Source: Physcomitrium patens (lineage: Eukaryota; Streptophyta; Bryopsida; Funariales; Funariaceae). From it: 64,000 bases of DNA. The position numbers were made by a program, and so were the translations under genes. Each line of letters starts with the position of its first letter. The first letter of the stretch is position 1. Shown piece by piece: positions 49,068 through 60,901 of this stretch. The notes beneath the pieces are model-generated. The model had not been told where the DNA came from. It saw nothing but the letters and a program-made list of their open reading frames with translations, and did not search any database. Where the stretch lies: assembly GCF_000002425.4 (NCBI RefSeq), contig NC_037265.1, forward strand, positions 17,008,771 to 17,072,770, written 5' to 3'.

Positions 49068-49225
49068 TAATGTCAAAATCAAAACAAGTAATGAAACAAA
49101 GTAAAGTTTCTTATACCAACTCTTTTTAATTTAATCTACTAGCCACTCTAACACACATCTAGATTTATTAACATATAATATGTTCTAACTAATTTTTACA
49201 TACTGTAAGTATTTACAGTACGACA
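47948..49225. mobile_element. 1278-bp insertion in D's LTR, likely a solo LTR
   Basis: It starts TGTCAAGATAAAGGG and ends TACGACA, giving TG...CA ends and a TGTC/GACA inverted terminus. The flanks gcga (47944-47947) and gcaa (49226-49229) look like a 4-bp target duplication with one change. No coding sequence is seen. A (TA) run lies at 49029-49064. A solo LTR of an unnamed long-LTR family, similar in texture to the G LTR, is the simplest reading. A non-coding DNA element is an alternative. Confidence 0.65.
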
Positions 49226-49552
49226 GCAACGTTCTATAGGACCTCTAATATGTGTTGATTTTTTAGGACACATGCCTTGACTTACAAGGCAAGTTTTTCT
49301 ATGTGTGGGCCATATAGTTAGCTTGGTCTTCAAGCTAACAACATGTGTGGTATATGGCCAACTTGTTGACTACGTTTCTAATCCAAAAAGTCAATTAAAG
49401 ACACCTATAAAATCAAAGCAGTATCTATAAAGTTTCTAGGAAGCTTTCATACCAAATATTATAAAATTAACTTATTTTTATATATTTTTACTTACTTTTA
49501 CCTGTTTATATATGTAATAAGTGGCTTATATGAGTATGTCCATGACAGTTCC

Positions 49553-50067
49553 TTCTAAACCATAGCAATATAAAGCTTCATCACAAAATAGGATAAAATA
49601 GAATAGAACAAAACTAAATGGAACTAAACCAAAATAGGACATAAAAGATAAACTGAGAAAATTGAAACAAAACAGAACAGATCTTAACAGAAAGATACAG
49701 AACCAAATTTTACTACGATAAAGGATCTGAAGCCATACTTGACTAGATGCTCCAAAAGGCCTTGGCCCATCCTATTTATACCTTGTTCTACCACCCTGGA
49801 CTCTGTAGAATGTTCCTAAGTAGTGAATTCCATCTAAATAACTACATTAAATTCATTTTTTGGAGGTTTTTAAGTGGATTCCATCTAAATAACCATCCTA
49901 AGTCTTTTTTAGAAGGTTCTATAGTATGTCTCATCTAAATAATCATCTTAAACTCTTTTTAGAATGTTCCACAATAGATCCTACTTAGTCCACTAACTTA
50001 ACTCCAATTCTAGAAACTTTTGTGGTTCTAATTATCTATACAATTATTATATCTAGACCTTGTTACA
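49553..50067 (-). repeat. 5' LTR of element H
   Basis: On the minus strand it starts TGTAACA at 50067 and is followed on the plus strand by the target copy gatat (50068-50072). It shares the tandem modules with GAAnnTTC motifs (about 49805-49990) found in the other two LTRs of the family. Element D abuts it on the left. Confidence 0.8.
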
Positions 50068-50190
50068 GATATGGTTGGCTATTTATCCTTCTACAATTAT
50101 TCATTTGTTGAAGTCAATAGCATTTAGATATTTGAAATTGTGATTGTAATTGAAGAATTTATCAAAGTTATGAGGCCTTACCATAATTAT
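50068..50190 (-). repeat. Remainder of Copia F's 5' LTR right of H
   Basis: GGTTGGCTATTTATC and the following text match the lower LTR of F at about 10305-10410, continuing from the part at 14261-14385. This shows that everything between belongs to insertions into one Copia LTR. The right limit of F is not clear. Confidence 0.6.
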
Positions 50191-51400
50191 TAATAAGGAG
50201 GAAGTATCAATATCTTATATAAGAAATCTATTTACTTCTTGGATTTAAGAATGTAAACTCCTTAAATTTGATCTCTATACTTTAATGGCTATGTTACAAT
50301 GAATTATTGCATGTATGAAGGAAATAACTTTTCTTACAATATTACCGTGAAATTTGATGAATAATTTCATGTGAAATGTGGTCAGTAATATATAGCTCTT
50401 AATCAAGGGTAGTTGTGATTAAGACAATTGAAAATGTTGTTAATATTTTCATACAACTCAATGATGAAGATATAATCATATATAGCAAGGTTAAGAATTC
50501 AACTTCAATCAATGCTAAAAAGAAGTTCAAAGTTTATAAAAGTGAGAAAGAGCAAGTTCATTCATAAAAAGAACTCAAACAATCATTGTTTTATATTTTG
50601 TATGTCTAGTTCTTAGAAGTGAATGAAAAGGGTATTACATTGCAAAAACTTTTTGATGACTTAAAAAAATAAACATATTTACCAAACATTACAACCGATT
50701 TGAAGAAGTAAGTTAAATCTCACTTTGAAAATAATTCCAACTTTGATAAAGTAAATAGATGTTACTTTATGTGTAATTAATTTGTGCACCCAAAGTGCCA
50801 AGTTGTTGCATTCTACAACTCTTATGTGAACACAAGTCTTAAAATAACTTCTAATTCTCACATTCCATTCTTGAAATTATCTATTCATTTCTTCTCTTCA
50901 ACCATATTTCAGTGTCTTCTCTTTATGGATGAACACAAAGGTAAAAAAATCCCTTCAACTATTTGGTGTATTTCTAAAGAGGCTTAAAATTGGATGCCAT
51001 TATAATACAAGAGCCATAAAATGATATATGGTCTTTAGTGTATCTATTAAAAAAATAGAACTTTAAAGTTATAATACATATTATTAGCAAGGTTGTACAT
51101 GAAGAAAGTATGGAGTAAGATAAATTTCACTTCCATTATTAGTGTGATTTTTTTTTGCACTCATGAATGTAAAATTATGTTGGGCAGTAAATACCACTAA
51201 ATTCTTCATACTAAAATAGTAATGTTAAGAGAGCTAAGAACACACCCGAAAAGCATGAACAGTATTAATATGCTTTTAATGGTTTGTGAACACCAAGTAT
51301 TTTGATATACCAAAATTCAAAAAATTAGGTCCAAAATTATCAGGATTTATATTTGGTAAAAAGTGCACAAGTCGGAATCCAACGCACGCTTCATTGGTGT
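50190..51400. other. AT-rich stretch, possible old transposon debris
   Basis: Mostly AT-rich with broken short frames on both strands. No motif was firm enough to name a family, and no LTR or target duplication was identified. It forms the right shoulder of the transposon block before the composition rises near 51400. Confidence 0.35.
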
Positions 51401-54270
51401 GCACAACACCATAAAATTGTGCTTTTTAATATATCCTTCAAAGCAGTTTCTTTTGGGGCGTCACTCTTAGGATTCGTGACTTTGAAGCGCTTTTAGGATT
51501 TTGATTGTGAAGAAGAATCGTAGGAGTCACAGTGGTTGTGGGTTAGGGTGAGTCTTCACACGCAGACATACCTTCACGCGATGAGTTGTTGTGTTTTTGT
51601 TGGAGCAGGAATTGGAGCCATTCAGGAAGTTATGATCTGAAGGTGAACATGCGTGCTTTCTTCACTATCTTGATGTTGTGGGAGCTATTGTGGAGTACTA
51701 GAGCATGAGATGCGAGATGAAGGGATTCGGAGCGTAGTCAAATTTGTCAGCCCATCTGATTATGTTTGCAGCTTCATCAGAAACAGTAGTAGGTATTTGT
51801 GTCTGCAGAGTTCGTTTCAACCTCCACTACTTCAGTTTCACGAAGGAGAATGCAACGTGCATAGGTGGTGAATTATTCGTTACGTTTGTGGAGTTGAATT
51901 CTACTGCTTGTGAGTCTTTATTACAGGAGGAACGGTGTGTGAGATGCGAATGCGTAATGACTTGCCAGTGCTTACCAATGCAAACAGCTACGTTCAAACC
52001 ACTGAAGTACGACATTTGCTATGTGAATATGTAAGTGTTGTGTTGTTCGATTTCTTCTTGAATAACTATGGATTCATCTTTGGCACGCAGGATATGAGGA
52101 TGTAGTAAGTCTGCGGAGCTGGGTCTGGTGCGTAAGAATGCATCTACGACGTTTTCGAGGAAATGATGGGTATCCTAGCCTTGCAGCGGAATTTATGATG
52201 ATCAAGGCATTTTCTGAGCATCTTGACTTAACCGCGGAGCTGGTTGGACTGAGAAACAGCTTTTAAAAGGTGCGACTGAGCTTCTTAGGTCATGCCATCA
52301 GCATTTTAAGGATGTGGCAAAATTTATTGTACAGGATTAGGTTAGTCAGGATTTCGATTGAATGTCCCCTAGCAGCCCAGGTGCTTTGGTAAAATGTGCT
52401 GCTTAATCTCCACTTTCCCTTCTCCAGAATTTTTATTTGAAAAGGCTCAGATCGAAGCTGTGAGCTCTGTAACAGACCATATTCTTGTAGATTCGACCTT
52501 CAAAGCTAGTCCTGTAATCCAGTCAAACTAATTGTGATGGACAAGAAAATGTTGACCCGAAACATTGGGCGGGACTCATTCCAGAAGGCACATGTACAGG
52601 AAGCTCAGGTCGGGCGCGTGCAATATTATCAAATCTCAAACCTGTCCTCAGCGAGATGGTGGCAGCGGTTGTCGTACCGACAGTGACGCAAACCGGTCTG
52701 CAAGGACCCCAATTCTATATTTCTGCATTCAGCTTTTTAAAACACCGGTTCTAATAGAAATGCACTTACCAGTATAGATTTAAAATCGGAGCGACGTGAA
52801 GATTTAGATCCACACCAAAACTATTGAGAATGAACGGCATATAGGTTTAGTATAATGCTACAGAGCTCGAGGCATGCTGAAACTCTCGTGGTTGATTAAA
52901 GTATGTCCATCGACTTGATGTACTATTGTGTCCGAGGGCTTTGATCTACAGCCTCCATTATTACTAGTCATGAGTGTTCTTGGATGATGTACCTGGGGCT
53001 GTACCAAACTGGTCAACTTGGTTTGATCCTTTCAGGTGCATTAGCCACTCTGTCCGCAATCGAATTGAATTTTATGGCACCACATGGCAGTAGAACTCTT
53101 GAGAACCAGCGTTATCCAACCAAGCTTACTCTAGCGCCTTGTGTCCTCTGGTGTGTGGGTGTGTGTGTACATCTATATTTTCATTTTCTGCATTTCATTT
53201 GAGGCGTTGCACATGTTCGGAAGTGGTCGAGAAGCTTTCTATTGTTGCCAATGACCACGAATGGAACTTGCATGAGTCTTTAGAATTCATTAACGGAGGG
53301 GAAGAAAAGGCAGAAGTTGCATAACCATGTAAACTAGTCCTAATCACAGATTTAAAACCGAACACAATTTTAAACTCAGAAAAAAAAAGAAAAAAGAAAT
53401 GTTGTCAAATCTTAACACCAATGAGGTGGTCCACTGCACTAAAAGGATCTCAGTCGAAAACAAAAGGGGATAATTCGCACGAGTTAACCTCGACTTCCTT
53501 CCCGACTTTGAACTGACAAAATGGAAAGGTGGGTTTGTGAGCGGAGTCTGAAATCTGAAAATGCCTTCGCAATGCACTTGCAAATGCCCACTACAAAGCC
53601 GCCTCGATAATCCAGCCTAATCAGCAATGGTGGACACGAAACTTTTGACCAGAAGCAATGTACAGGAGTCTTTCGAGAAGGTGCATGAATTCGAGACTCA
53701 CGTCGCGCATATCTAGCAACATCATTATGATTGTGGTTTAAATTGTCGTCAAACCCTAGACCTGGCCATTGACCTGGAGTTTAGTGTTGCGTCTGCTGCT
53801 GTAGGTTAGTGTCTGATTATCCCATTCGTTGTTGTCAGATTAGGGTTCCTTTGCGGTTGCCAAGTTAGCTACTTTATGAGTGATCTAAGAATTTGAGATA
53901 GTTTCAGGTACGGTGTTGGCTTGATGATTAGGGTGAATGCATGAGGCAAAATCTAGGCCCAGAAGTGGAAAGGTAGCGGCGGGATAAGCCAGACGAGATT
54001 TCTAAGGATGGAAGCTCTGGATCTTCATCGATTGCACCTGAATATCGAGCTTCACGATCGCCGGACAGAGGCATGCAAACTTGAGGTTGGGAGCATAAGA
54101 ACACGTGTGCATTCAATCAGTGATCTAGTCGAAGATTAGCTCAGAACGCTCCACATTGCATCCGTTTAGTAAGCCTAGGGTTTGGCACCAAATTTTGGGT
54201 GTTGAGTTGGTGCTTTCGCGGAAGCTGATTAAATTGGATTCGATTTTTAGTCTTGGCTTTTGCTTTTGCA
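51400..54270. other. Gene-like stretch without a recognised gene
   Basis: Base composition and texture return to those of the first gene island. Several short frames exist, the longest being a Cys-rich 96-residue plus-strand frame at 51744-52034 (with CVRCECVMTCQC), but none is recognised and no consistent exon chain emerged. AAACCCTAG at about 53750 and the flanking text look like a 5' leader. It may contain untranslated exons or the promoter of the candidate gene at 54281. Confidence 0.3.
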
Positions 54271-54280
54271 GTACTTTCTG

Positions 54281-54906
54281 ATGGAAAGGAATAACATGGC
54301 TCGCCAAAAGTTCAGCTCTCTCGTGATGACTGAGCTGGTCGGCGAGTCCTCTAGTGTCTCGAGGGCTCCACACTCGATTTGCAGAGCAATTGCATGTTGC
54401 CGCCTCTCCAGTGCCGCCAACTTGACGATACCCGGAAATGGCCACATGTACCCGGTATGTCCAGTTTTATTACACCTGCTCCCCAATGTTTTGCCCTAGG
54501 TCTTCTAAAAAATATTAGTCTAGGCCTCAAGGCAGGTAAAAGCCTTAAAGGTCCAGAAGCAGTGGAAAAGCCCGGGATAGTGTGAATGATATTTTCTGGA
54601 GTTGCCCTATGTCTGCCATGTGGCAGTGCCACTTGTTCCAAGTTTTGGGCCTCTGGGAAGTTAAAGCATGTGAGCAAAGCCTTGCTTCACTTGTGTCTTT
54701 CTGAAAAATTTAGATGAACAATTCTTGTCAACATCCGAATTTCCGGTTTCACCTGATCCTCTGTGATCCATTGCTATCCAGTTTCGTTACTTGAGTGAGA
54801 AGGGCGGCTTGCGAGTTCCTAGAGTGAAGCTTGCAGCGTTTGCAGGAACTCTACTGGAGAAGGCTGCTCTTGCAATTCTTTGCCTTGGCGGCGTCGATCC
54901 TTCTCG
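54281..54906 (+). CDS. Possible small spliced gene, unrecognised
   Basis: An acceptor TTTTGCAG at 54270 leads into an exon with ATG at 54281. It runs 58 codons to a donor CCCG|GTATGT (54454/54455). A second acceptor, ATCCAG, at 54781 opens an exon that continues in phase (FRYLSEKGGLRVPRVKLAAF, then a hydrophobic LLEKAALAILCLGG). The product would begin with Ser-, Arg- and Cys-rich sequence, possibly an organelle-targeting segment, followed by one hydrophobic helix. The frame stays open past 54906 and an alternative frame there also looks membrane-like, so the 3' end is not settled. No family was recognised. Confidence 0.3.
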
Positions 54907-55521
54907 GTGTAAGTTCATCTCAACTCACAGGTTACCTGGAAGCTCTCAATTTTTATTTATTGATTCGGCAATATTTCAAAGCTCAAGTCCACTTCATACA
55001 GTCGTGTTGCAGGCCCCTGATCACTATTGTGATTAGATTTCTTGGCCTTTGGCGGCGTTCAGTAGGATAGTGCAGTAAGAAGCGTTTTTGAGAGTATTCG
55101 CTACGTTACGGTTTCTCTTCAAATCTCCATATGCTAAGTTTTAGAACCGGTTCTCTTCCTTTACGACACTGCACACTGTGTTCTACGGACCACTGTTCCA
55201 CTTCCTTTCTTGAGGTTTTTTCGCAGGTCTAACAGTAGTTCGAAGTTGACCGCTCTCACGTTGCGACTCGGACATTTGGGTAGCTCAAACATGCATGAGA
55301 TTCTTAATATATGAGACGAAATACTGCAAACGTAATAGCACGCTATGGTATTGAAGCTAGTAGTTTGTTTATACCAAACTTTTACAGTAGATTAGTTTTC
55401 CGGATTCTCGGACCATAGTGGACGGTTTCCTGACCTTCCTTTCGATTTGGGTGGCAGAATATTGTTGTGGTTCGAGGAGTTGTCGGATAAATTGCACAGC
55501 TATTGCTGGTGATAGTGAAAT

Positions 55522-58500
55522 ATGCGTATTCGCAAGCACCATTCGAGAGGAAACGCAGGAGAGGATTCCTCGTCAGGTGCGAATCCTGATCTCGGGAGCC
55601 AAGAACAATCTGATTTGGTGCTGAGCTCCAGAGGGGTGAAGGAGAAGTCAGAAGAAGAGTTCCTGAACAATGCAGAAGTGGTGAGAGAAGGAGGGTTAGA
55701 TGAAGGAAGTGGGGCAGGCCTTGTGCCTGTCGGAATTGAAAAGGTTGACTCTACCTCTCGCTCTCAGTTCACGTGGCTGGACAGATTGCGGCACTCCAAA
55801 GGTTTTATCGAATTAGAACCGTATTCTAATTTAGAGGAGTTTGTTAGTTTCCTGACGAAGAAGGACGAAGGCGTTGGTTCATCAAAAAAGGAAGCTCACA
55901 GTAAGGTAAATGAAGAAGGCTCTCAGGATGTGAGCCGTTTAGTTGGGGGTATAGATTTGAATGCACCTGAAGAGCTTGAGAGGTACAGTTCTGGCTGTTC
56001 GGACTTAAGTTCCAAACAAGCGAGAGTTGGAACCCTTAGTCCTGCCTTAATCTCCGGAGATGAAAGCTCAATTTCGGCTCCACTTGCTCAAGTAAATGAG
56101 ACATTTTGTTCCGTCAAGGAGGTCGAAAATTTGGAGGTTTTGTTAGCGAAAAACGAAAATCAAAAAGTAGAGATGCAACATTCTCGCAGAAAACCTTCAA
56201 ACTATTGGGAGCGGGCGAGCAATACTGCAGGTTACACTGTCAACATTGGTTTCTATGACTCGGCCTTTGAGTTTAGTTAATCGTAGAATTGTATCTTGGT
56301 TGGGATATCATCTGATGATGTTCATGCTTAGAAAAAGAATCATTTGATGCAGGGACAAGTTCTGAAAAACCACTGCCCAGCGAAAGCAAAAGATCTGGGA
56401 TAGTAAAGGACGTACCGTGCACTAGTATTTCACCTCAGCCTGAGAGCGATGAAGCTATTTTCGAGCAGTACCATGTTAATCCTGAATATTACAAAGCTTC
56501 AGTAAGTTCAGCGCTCTTAACGTTGACATCTCTTCTTCTGCAAAGATTATTTGTTTCATTTGGTTGTTTTGTAGAGAAAGAAGACTTTTGTCCATATGAA
56601 AGCTGATGCAGTGCACCGGCATGCTTATGGTTTGGGAGCCTAGTTTTGCCACAAAGTGCAGTAAAACATAGTGATCTGTAAGTTAATTCTTTCTGGCAAG
56701 TGCGTGACTTAATACTGGTGTAATACAATTACACAGTTGCGAAATTGGAACGATGATGACTGCAACCTTCTGCTGCAATGGTCATGCAAGCAGATAGATA
56801 AGTCCCAAGGTGTTTAGTGGTTACTCTCCGTACCATTAGTCTGAGGGATGTTGCTGAATTTTCCTCCGCTTAGCTTGTAAAAAGGCACACGGGTGAGGAC
56901 GAAGCTGTGACGTGGAAGACAGCATATATTAATATTTGGCTAGAATGATGTATGCAGACAAGAGACATGTGCCCTGGAGGAGATGCTCTTTCTGGCTAGC
57001 CTTGCAGGAGAAATTTGGACATGGGAACCCTATTCATGCATGACTGTCCGTTATGCAGGAAGAACTTGCTGTTCGAGTGTATTCTTACAACTAGCCCTGT
57101 AACTAGTGCTGCATTTCTTTAGCTTAAACACAGATCTGGTAAGACGTAGTCATTTTTTTCAGCTTTAATGCCATTGCACGCGGCTGGACTTGGATCAGAA
57201 TTACCCGCACACTAGCTGTTACTTCCAAAGGAGTCTACGGATCAAGTCCCTCGTGCAGTATGGGATTACCTTGTTTTCTTACCCACAGTGGGTCTTGAAC
57301 TGATAATTGTTTTTGTTCTTTAGATTGCTGAGTATACAGAGCTCAGACATGGAATTCTTCCTCCACGCGAAGAGAATCAGGATACGTCTACTGAAACTAC
57401 TCAACGAAGGTCTTCATCTGTTCCTTTCGTTGAAATGTTTACCATGATTTTGATTTTCTCATGATGAAGTAAGCCTTAAAACACTGCTATTGGCCTAACA
57501 CTTTCATTGGAACCTTTATCGCTCATTGTTTTTGTTTGAATTGTCTACCCTCCTGACCAGTATAACCTCTCAGTTTACCACTTTCATGAACGAAAAGTAT
57601 ATAGATTTACTTTTGTCTGATTTTGCGCAGATCTAGGAGGAACAGAAGAATTTCATCATTTACTGGTAGGGACAATTCCTCGTCAGTGTACCTCTTTGTA
57701 TCAAAGTTGTCTACAGTCAACTCAAGTTTGATCTACAATCTATATCGCTGCTTTGAACCACAATCTACTTAGGCCTTCTTTTTTTTGCCCCGATGCTTGG
57801 GTTGATTCTACGTTTACTTTGTTTCAATTCGCTCAACATGTGCTTTCATTTCCTCTGAAATCCTTCATTAACCTGACGTTTCAGAGACAATTTGCGGATT
57901 CATCTGATACCATTACATGCTTTGATTGTCAACCGCATGCACAGGATATCTTCCACGAACCACAGCAACAATTCTCGAAAATCATCCATCTTTGTCACCA
58001 GACCACCCATCATTACAGAGAAGGGAGAATATAATGTTTTCAGTGTATACAGTATGTTTGCGAGCTGGCAGGGCTGGTCTTACACCTCGGGAGATAATGT
58101 CTGAAATAAGGAAGCAAGGATTAGCTGGACTTGAGGGAGGTGCAGCTCAATCCAGTAAGCACATTGCGAATCTACTGCGTAACTCCCCTTATTACATGGA
58201 ACTTGGAGAGGGGAAGTTTGCCCTCTGCAGCTCAGTGATAGATGTAGAGCAGGATATTACTGATCAGGGGTCACCGATTGAGAGGGATTCTTTGCCAAGT
58301 AGAAACTCGGAAGAAACTGAGTTTAGTACTGGAGACGAACTTCATACTTCTACTGGTAGTGAGGACAATGTCCCGAAAACCGGAAGAAAACGAAAGCGTG
58401 CCGTACTTGGCGCTTCCCAGCCAGAGACTGAAGTGAAGATCAGGCCTGGAAGAATCGGCCGTCCGAAGAAGTTGAAATACATCAAGCAAGAAAATGCTGA

Positions 58501-58777
58501 AACTCTCGGCAACCAGTGCCACAGGAACGACGGCAAGGGCTGGGTCTGTCCCCTATTGGCCAAACCTGGGTACCAATTGTGTGACCATCACCTCGACAAG
58601 CTGCGTTGCAAGCCAGGGACCAGGTCAAAGTCAAAGAAATCTGAGAAGATGACGGACGAGGCAGGTGTTACTCAAATGCGTGAAGAACTACACTTGGTGG
58701 ACACAGCTGGACACGAAACTGGTACTCCTTTAGATGTTTCGACAGGCTTGGAAGGTGCCGACAACTTCTCACGTTAA
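55522..58777 (+). CDS. Multi-exon nuclear protein with winged-helix-like region and WRC zinc finger
   Basis: This is probably a plant transcription or chromatin regulator. Exon 1 (55522-56230) encodes an acidic, Ser-rich disordered N-terminus starting MRIRKHH. Exon 2 is 56353-56501 (ends YYKAS; donor GTAAGT) and exon 3 begins at 56575. Coding-looking pieces follow near 56742-56812 (LRNWNDDDCNLLLQW) and 56878-56945, then exons 57324-57409 and 57631-57665 (basic RRSRRNRR, a likely nuclear signal). The last exon runs 57945-58777. Phases agree for exons 1-2 and for the last three; exons between 56575 and 57324 are unsettled. The last exon holds a HARE-HTH-like winged helix (FSVYTVCLRAGRAGLTPREI, through LRNSPYYMELGEGKFAL). 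It also has a WRC motif, with Cys-9-Cys-10-Cys-2-His in QCHRNDGKGWVC and LCDHH. WRC is typical of plant GRF and related proteins; there is no QLQ domain. Family assignment is an inference. Confidence 0.78.
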
Positions 58778-58932
58778 TTTAATTAGCCTATTCCATTCGA
58801 AGCAGCCAGGATTTTTTTATTTTTCATTTACGAACACTTGGGATTTTCATTCTTTTTTTCTTTTTTACTTTTTTTCTTTTTTTCTTCCTCCCCTTCTACC
58901 CGTTTTCGTGCTCCAAAAATCTCATTAGATTC

Positions 58933-58938
58933 AATAAA
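58933..58938 (+). terminator. Poly(A) signal AATAAA of the WRC gene
   Basis: AATAAA lies about 155 bases after the stop codon, preceded by a long pyrimidine-rich run (58845-58905). This gives the WRC gene a short 3' UTR and closes its transcription unit. Confidence 0.6.
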
Positions 58939-59129
58939 ATAGTTTCCGGCACTCCTTTTCTGTGAGATCATTTACATGCTTGCATTGCTCAACAAATTCT
59001 GCATCCGAGTTTATCATGACTTGTCCACTTTCTGTTAATAAATGTGAACTTCTGGCAACCCGCTGAAGTGCATTAAGAGTGGGAAACCTAACGTAATAAC
59101 ATCAAGGTGAGGATCCAAGTCTAATTGTG

Positions 59130-60230
59130 TCAGTAGAACAATATTTATTGGAAATGACCGACCAGTTACAAAGATGGGGCTCATCATAAAAATGAAGTCA
59201 TGTATATCAAATTCTCAGCAGCACAAGCTAAATGAAATTATTCTGGACAGAACACCTGGAACGGGAACAAATTTTCATAATATGAGATCCAAAGTTACCA
59301 ACACTCGGTACTCTGATGCAAAAGGTCACTCCGTAACGCTTACTGTGATACAACCCGACATTAATAATGTCTTCAATTTTCTTTATGTGCCGATAAATGT
59401 ATGTACAAAAAAACTATCATGTTTTGACCTGGCCTATCATGAAGAGAATCACAATTTGCAGACGCTGCATTGGCATTTGCAGAAAATGCCTGGCTTGTCG
59501 GTAGACGCACTAAAATTCCACCATATTTCTGGAAGTGGTCCACTGCAGGCATGGTCCGCATCAGCTTCCATTCAACGGACACAAGCATCAGCTAAAAATG
59601 AGAGCAAGAAAGTTTGATTTGCTGCTTTTATCAAGTATCCCCAACTAATCATCTGCAACTGATGCACCCCTTACAAGCAGGTCTTATAATGCAGGCTAGT
59701 TCATATAAAGCGGCACCCTTTTCCTTTTATTTATTTCAATCAGCATTCACGAGCATCATTCCCAGAAGAAGGACCTAATCAGTGGCACTGAACTTGAGGG
59801 TGGTTGATTTGATTTGCTATGCACTTCGATTCAACTCTACCAGCTAAATACTATTCAATACAAGGGAGAGTCTCATTCGAATAATTTCGTGTCTTATTCA
59901 TGTCAAACCTCAGGTTAAAAATCGTCTTATTTCACCCTTCTTGTATGCAACATATTTTGGAGTTTTGGCAATAACCCCTCGTGGAACACATGCGCCATAT
60001 ATAGATCCTACTGATCAACAGAGGTACTGTAGCAACAAGTACAAAGGAATCAATGGAAGATAAAGTTGAATGAATGGAGTGCGGATAAACCAACTCTCTC
60101 TTCCAAGTTCGGCGTCACGCCATTTGGCCTCTCTGCTTTTCCACAGCAAAAGTGCCGTCTTTTTGCCACGTCACCCACATACACATCTATCACACCACAA
60201 ATTTACCGTCACAATATAATTTAAGGAATA
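59130..60230. other. Possible convergent short transcription unit
   Basis: A TTTATT at about 59145 would be a poly(A) signal on the minus strand, and CTATATATGG near 60000 (minus strand) looks like a TATA box, so a minus-strand RNA of about 800 bases is conceivable. A plus-strand 147-residue frame (59174-59617) and a minus-strand 71-residue frame (59373-59588) overlap, and I recognise neither. The remaining sequence to 60230 has no clear feature. Confidence 0.25.
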
Positions 60231-60749
60231 GAATAATATACAAGATTTTTGTTTGTTAACTATTTGTAACTTTCTACAAAAATAGGTTGTTTGTATGCAA
60301 ATGGTGGGCAAGGTTTGTAATGGCTAAGTGGTGATTAAGAATATAATGGTTGTTAGGATAAATAATGTCTGGAATTATCTCAAAAGATATATTGGTTTTA
60401 ATATTTTTTTTTGTAGCCAAGGCTGTAATATTATAATTCAAAAATTTGTATTTTTGTTTTATATAGTATTTTTTTAAATGTATGTTTGTAATTTTTTAAA
60501 ACTATGTATATATGTAGTAATAATTTCATCTTCTCTGATGAGTGCTCATAAAAAGAAGTTTAGTATAATAATTCATTATGAAGCATTTCTGATTCTCTCA
60601 AGAGTTTAAAAAGATAATGCTAGATATGTATTGATTTTATAATAAAGTTGAGCAAGTTAGACTGTTAAAAAAAAGTCTTCAAAGCTGATACATTTGCATT
60701 AAGTTCTTATTTGAGGTAAATTAATTACATTGAAGTTATTTGATAGTTT

Positions 60750-60834
60750 AAGAAATAATCATAATAATTTATAAAGTACAAAGTTATTTGAGAATCTAAA
60801 AACATTACTTTATAAATTATTATGATTATTTCTT
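60750..60834. repeat. Perfect 29-bp inverted repeat, 27-base loop
   Basis: Arms at 60750-60778 and 60806-60834 are exact reverse complements over 29 bases (starting AAGAAATAATCATAATAATT). The surrounding DNA is AT-rich, but a perfect match of this length is not expected by chance. It could be a fold-back element remnant, a small-RNA hairpin or a recent replication-slippage palindrome. Confidence 0.9.
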
Positions 60835-60862
60835 TGTCAGAAAAAAAATTGGTCTTATTAAA

Positions 60863-60901
<39 letters not shown>

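Larger units (their letters stand above)
32190..49547 (-). mobile_element. Chromovirus D, broken, minus strand, holds B
   Basis: D belongs to the same chromovirus family as A, B and C but lies on the minus strand inside H. Its 5' LTR is at the right (about 47707-49547, itself interrupted by a 1278-bp insertion). The primer-binding region is near 47693-47704, and gag lies at about 47300-47495 and again at about 35030-35780 on the other side of element B. Protease is at about 34380-34900, reverse transcriptase at about 33640-34300, RNase H at about 33060-33550 and integrase at about 32290-32650. Only one LTR was recognised. It has well over ten breaks and is older than B, which lies inside it. 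Confidence 0.85.
14386..50067 (-). mobile_element. Ty3/Gypsy element H, broken, holding all inner insertions
   Basis: H is a minus-strand Gypsy element inserted into Copia F. Its LTRs lie at 14386-14945 and about 49553-50067. It is bounded by the 5-bp target duplication gatat (14381-14385 and 50068-50072), which proves the two LTRs belong together although they are 35 kb apart. Recognisable parts are integrase at about 15445-15890 (HSQIDGQTKHVNQTLENML), the zinc-binding and RNase H region at about 16150-16810, and more RNase H at about 32040-32188 (DIDAFDFAI). Between and beyond these lie elements E, G, A, D, B, C and a smaller insertion. The two LTRs differ by very roughly 15-20%, so H is much older than A and C. 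It is heavily broken. Confidence 0.85.

Noticed and set aside
54351-54677. Minus-strand 108-codon frame
   Set aside because: It overlaps a plus-strand exon candidate with better splice signals, and its composition looks random.
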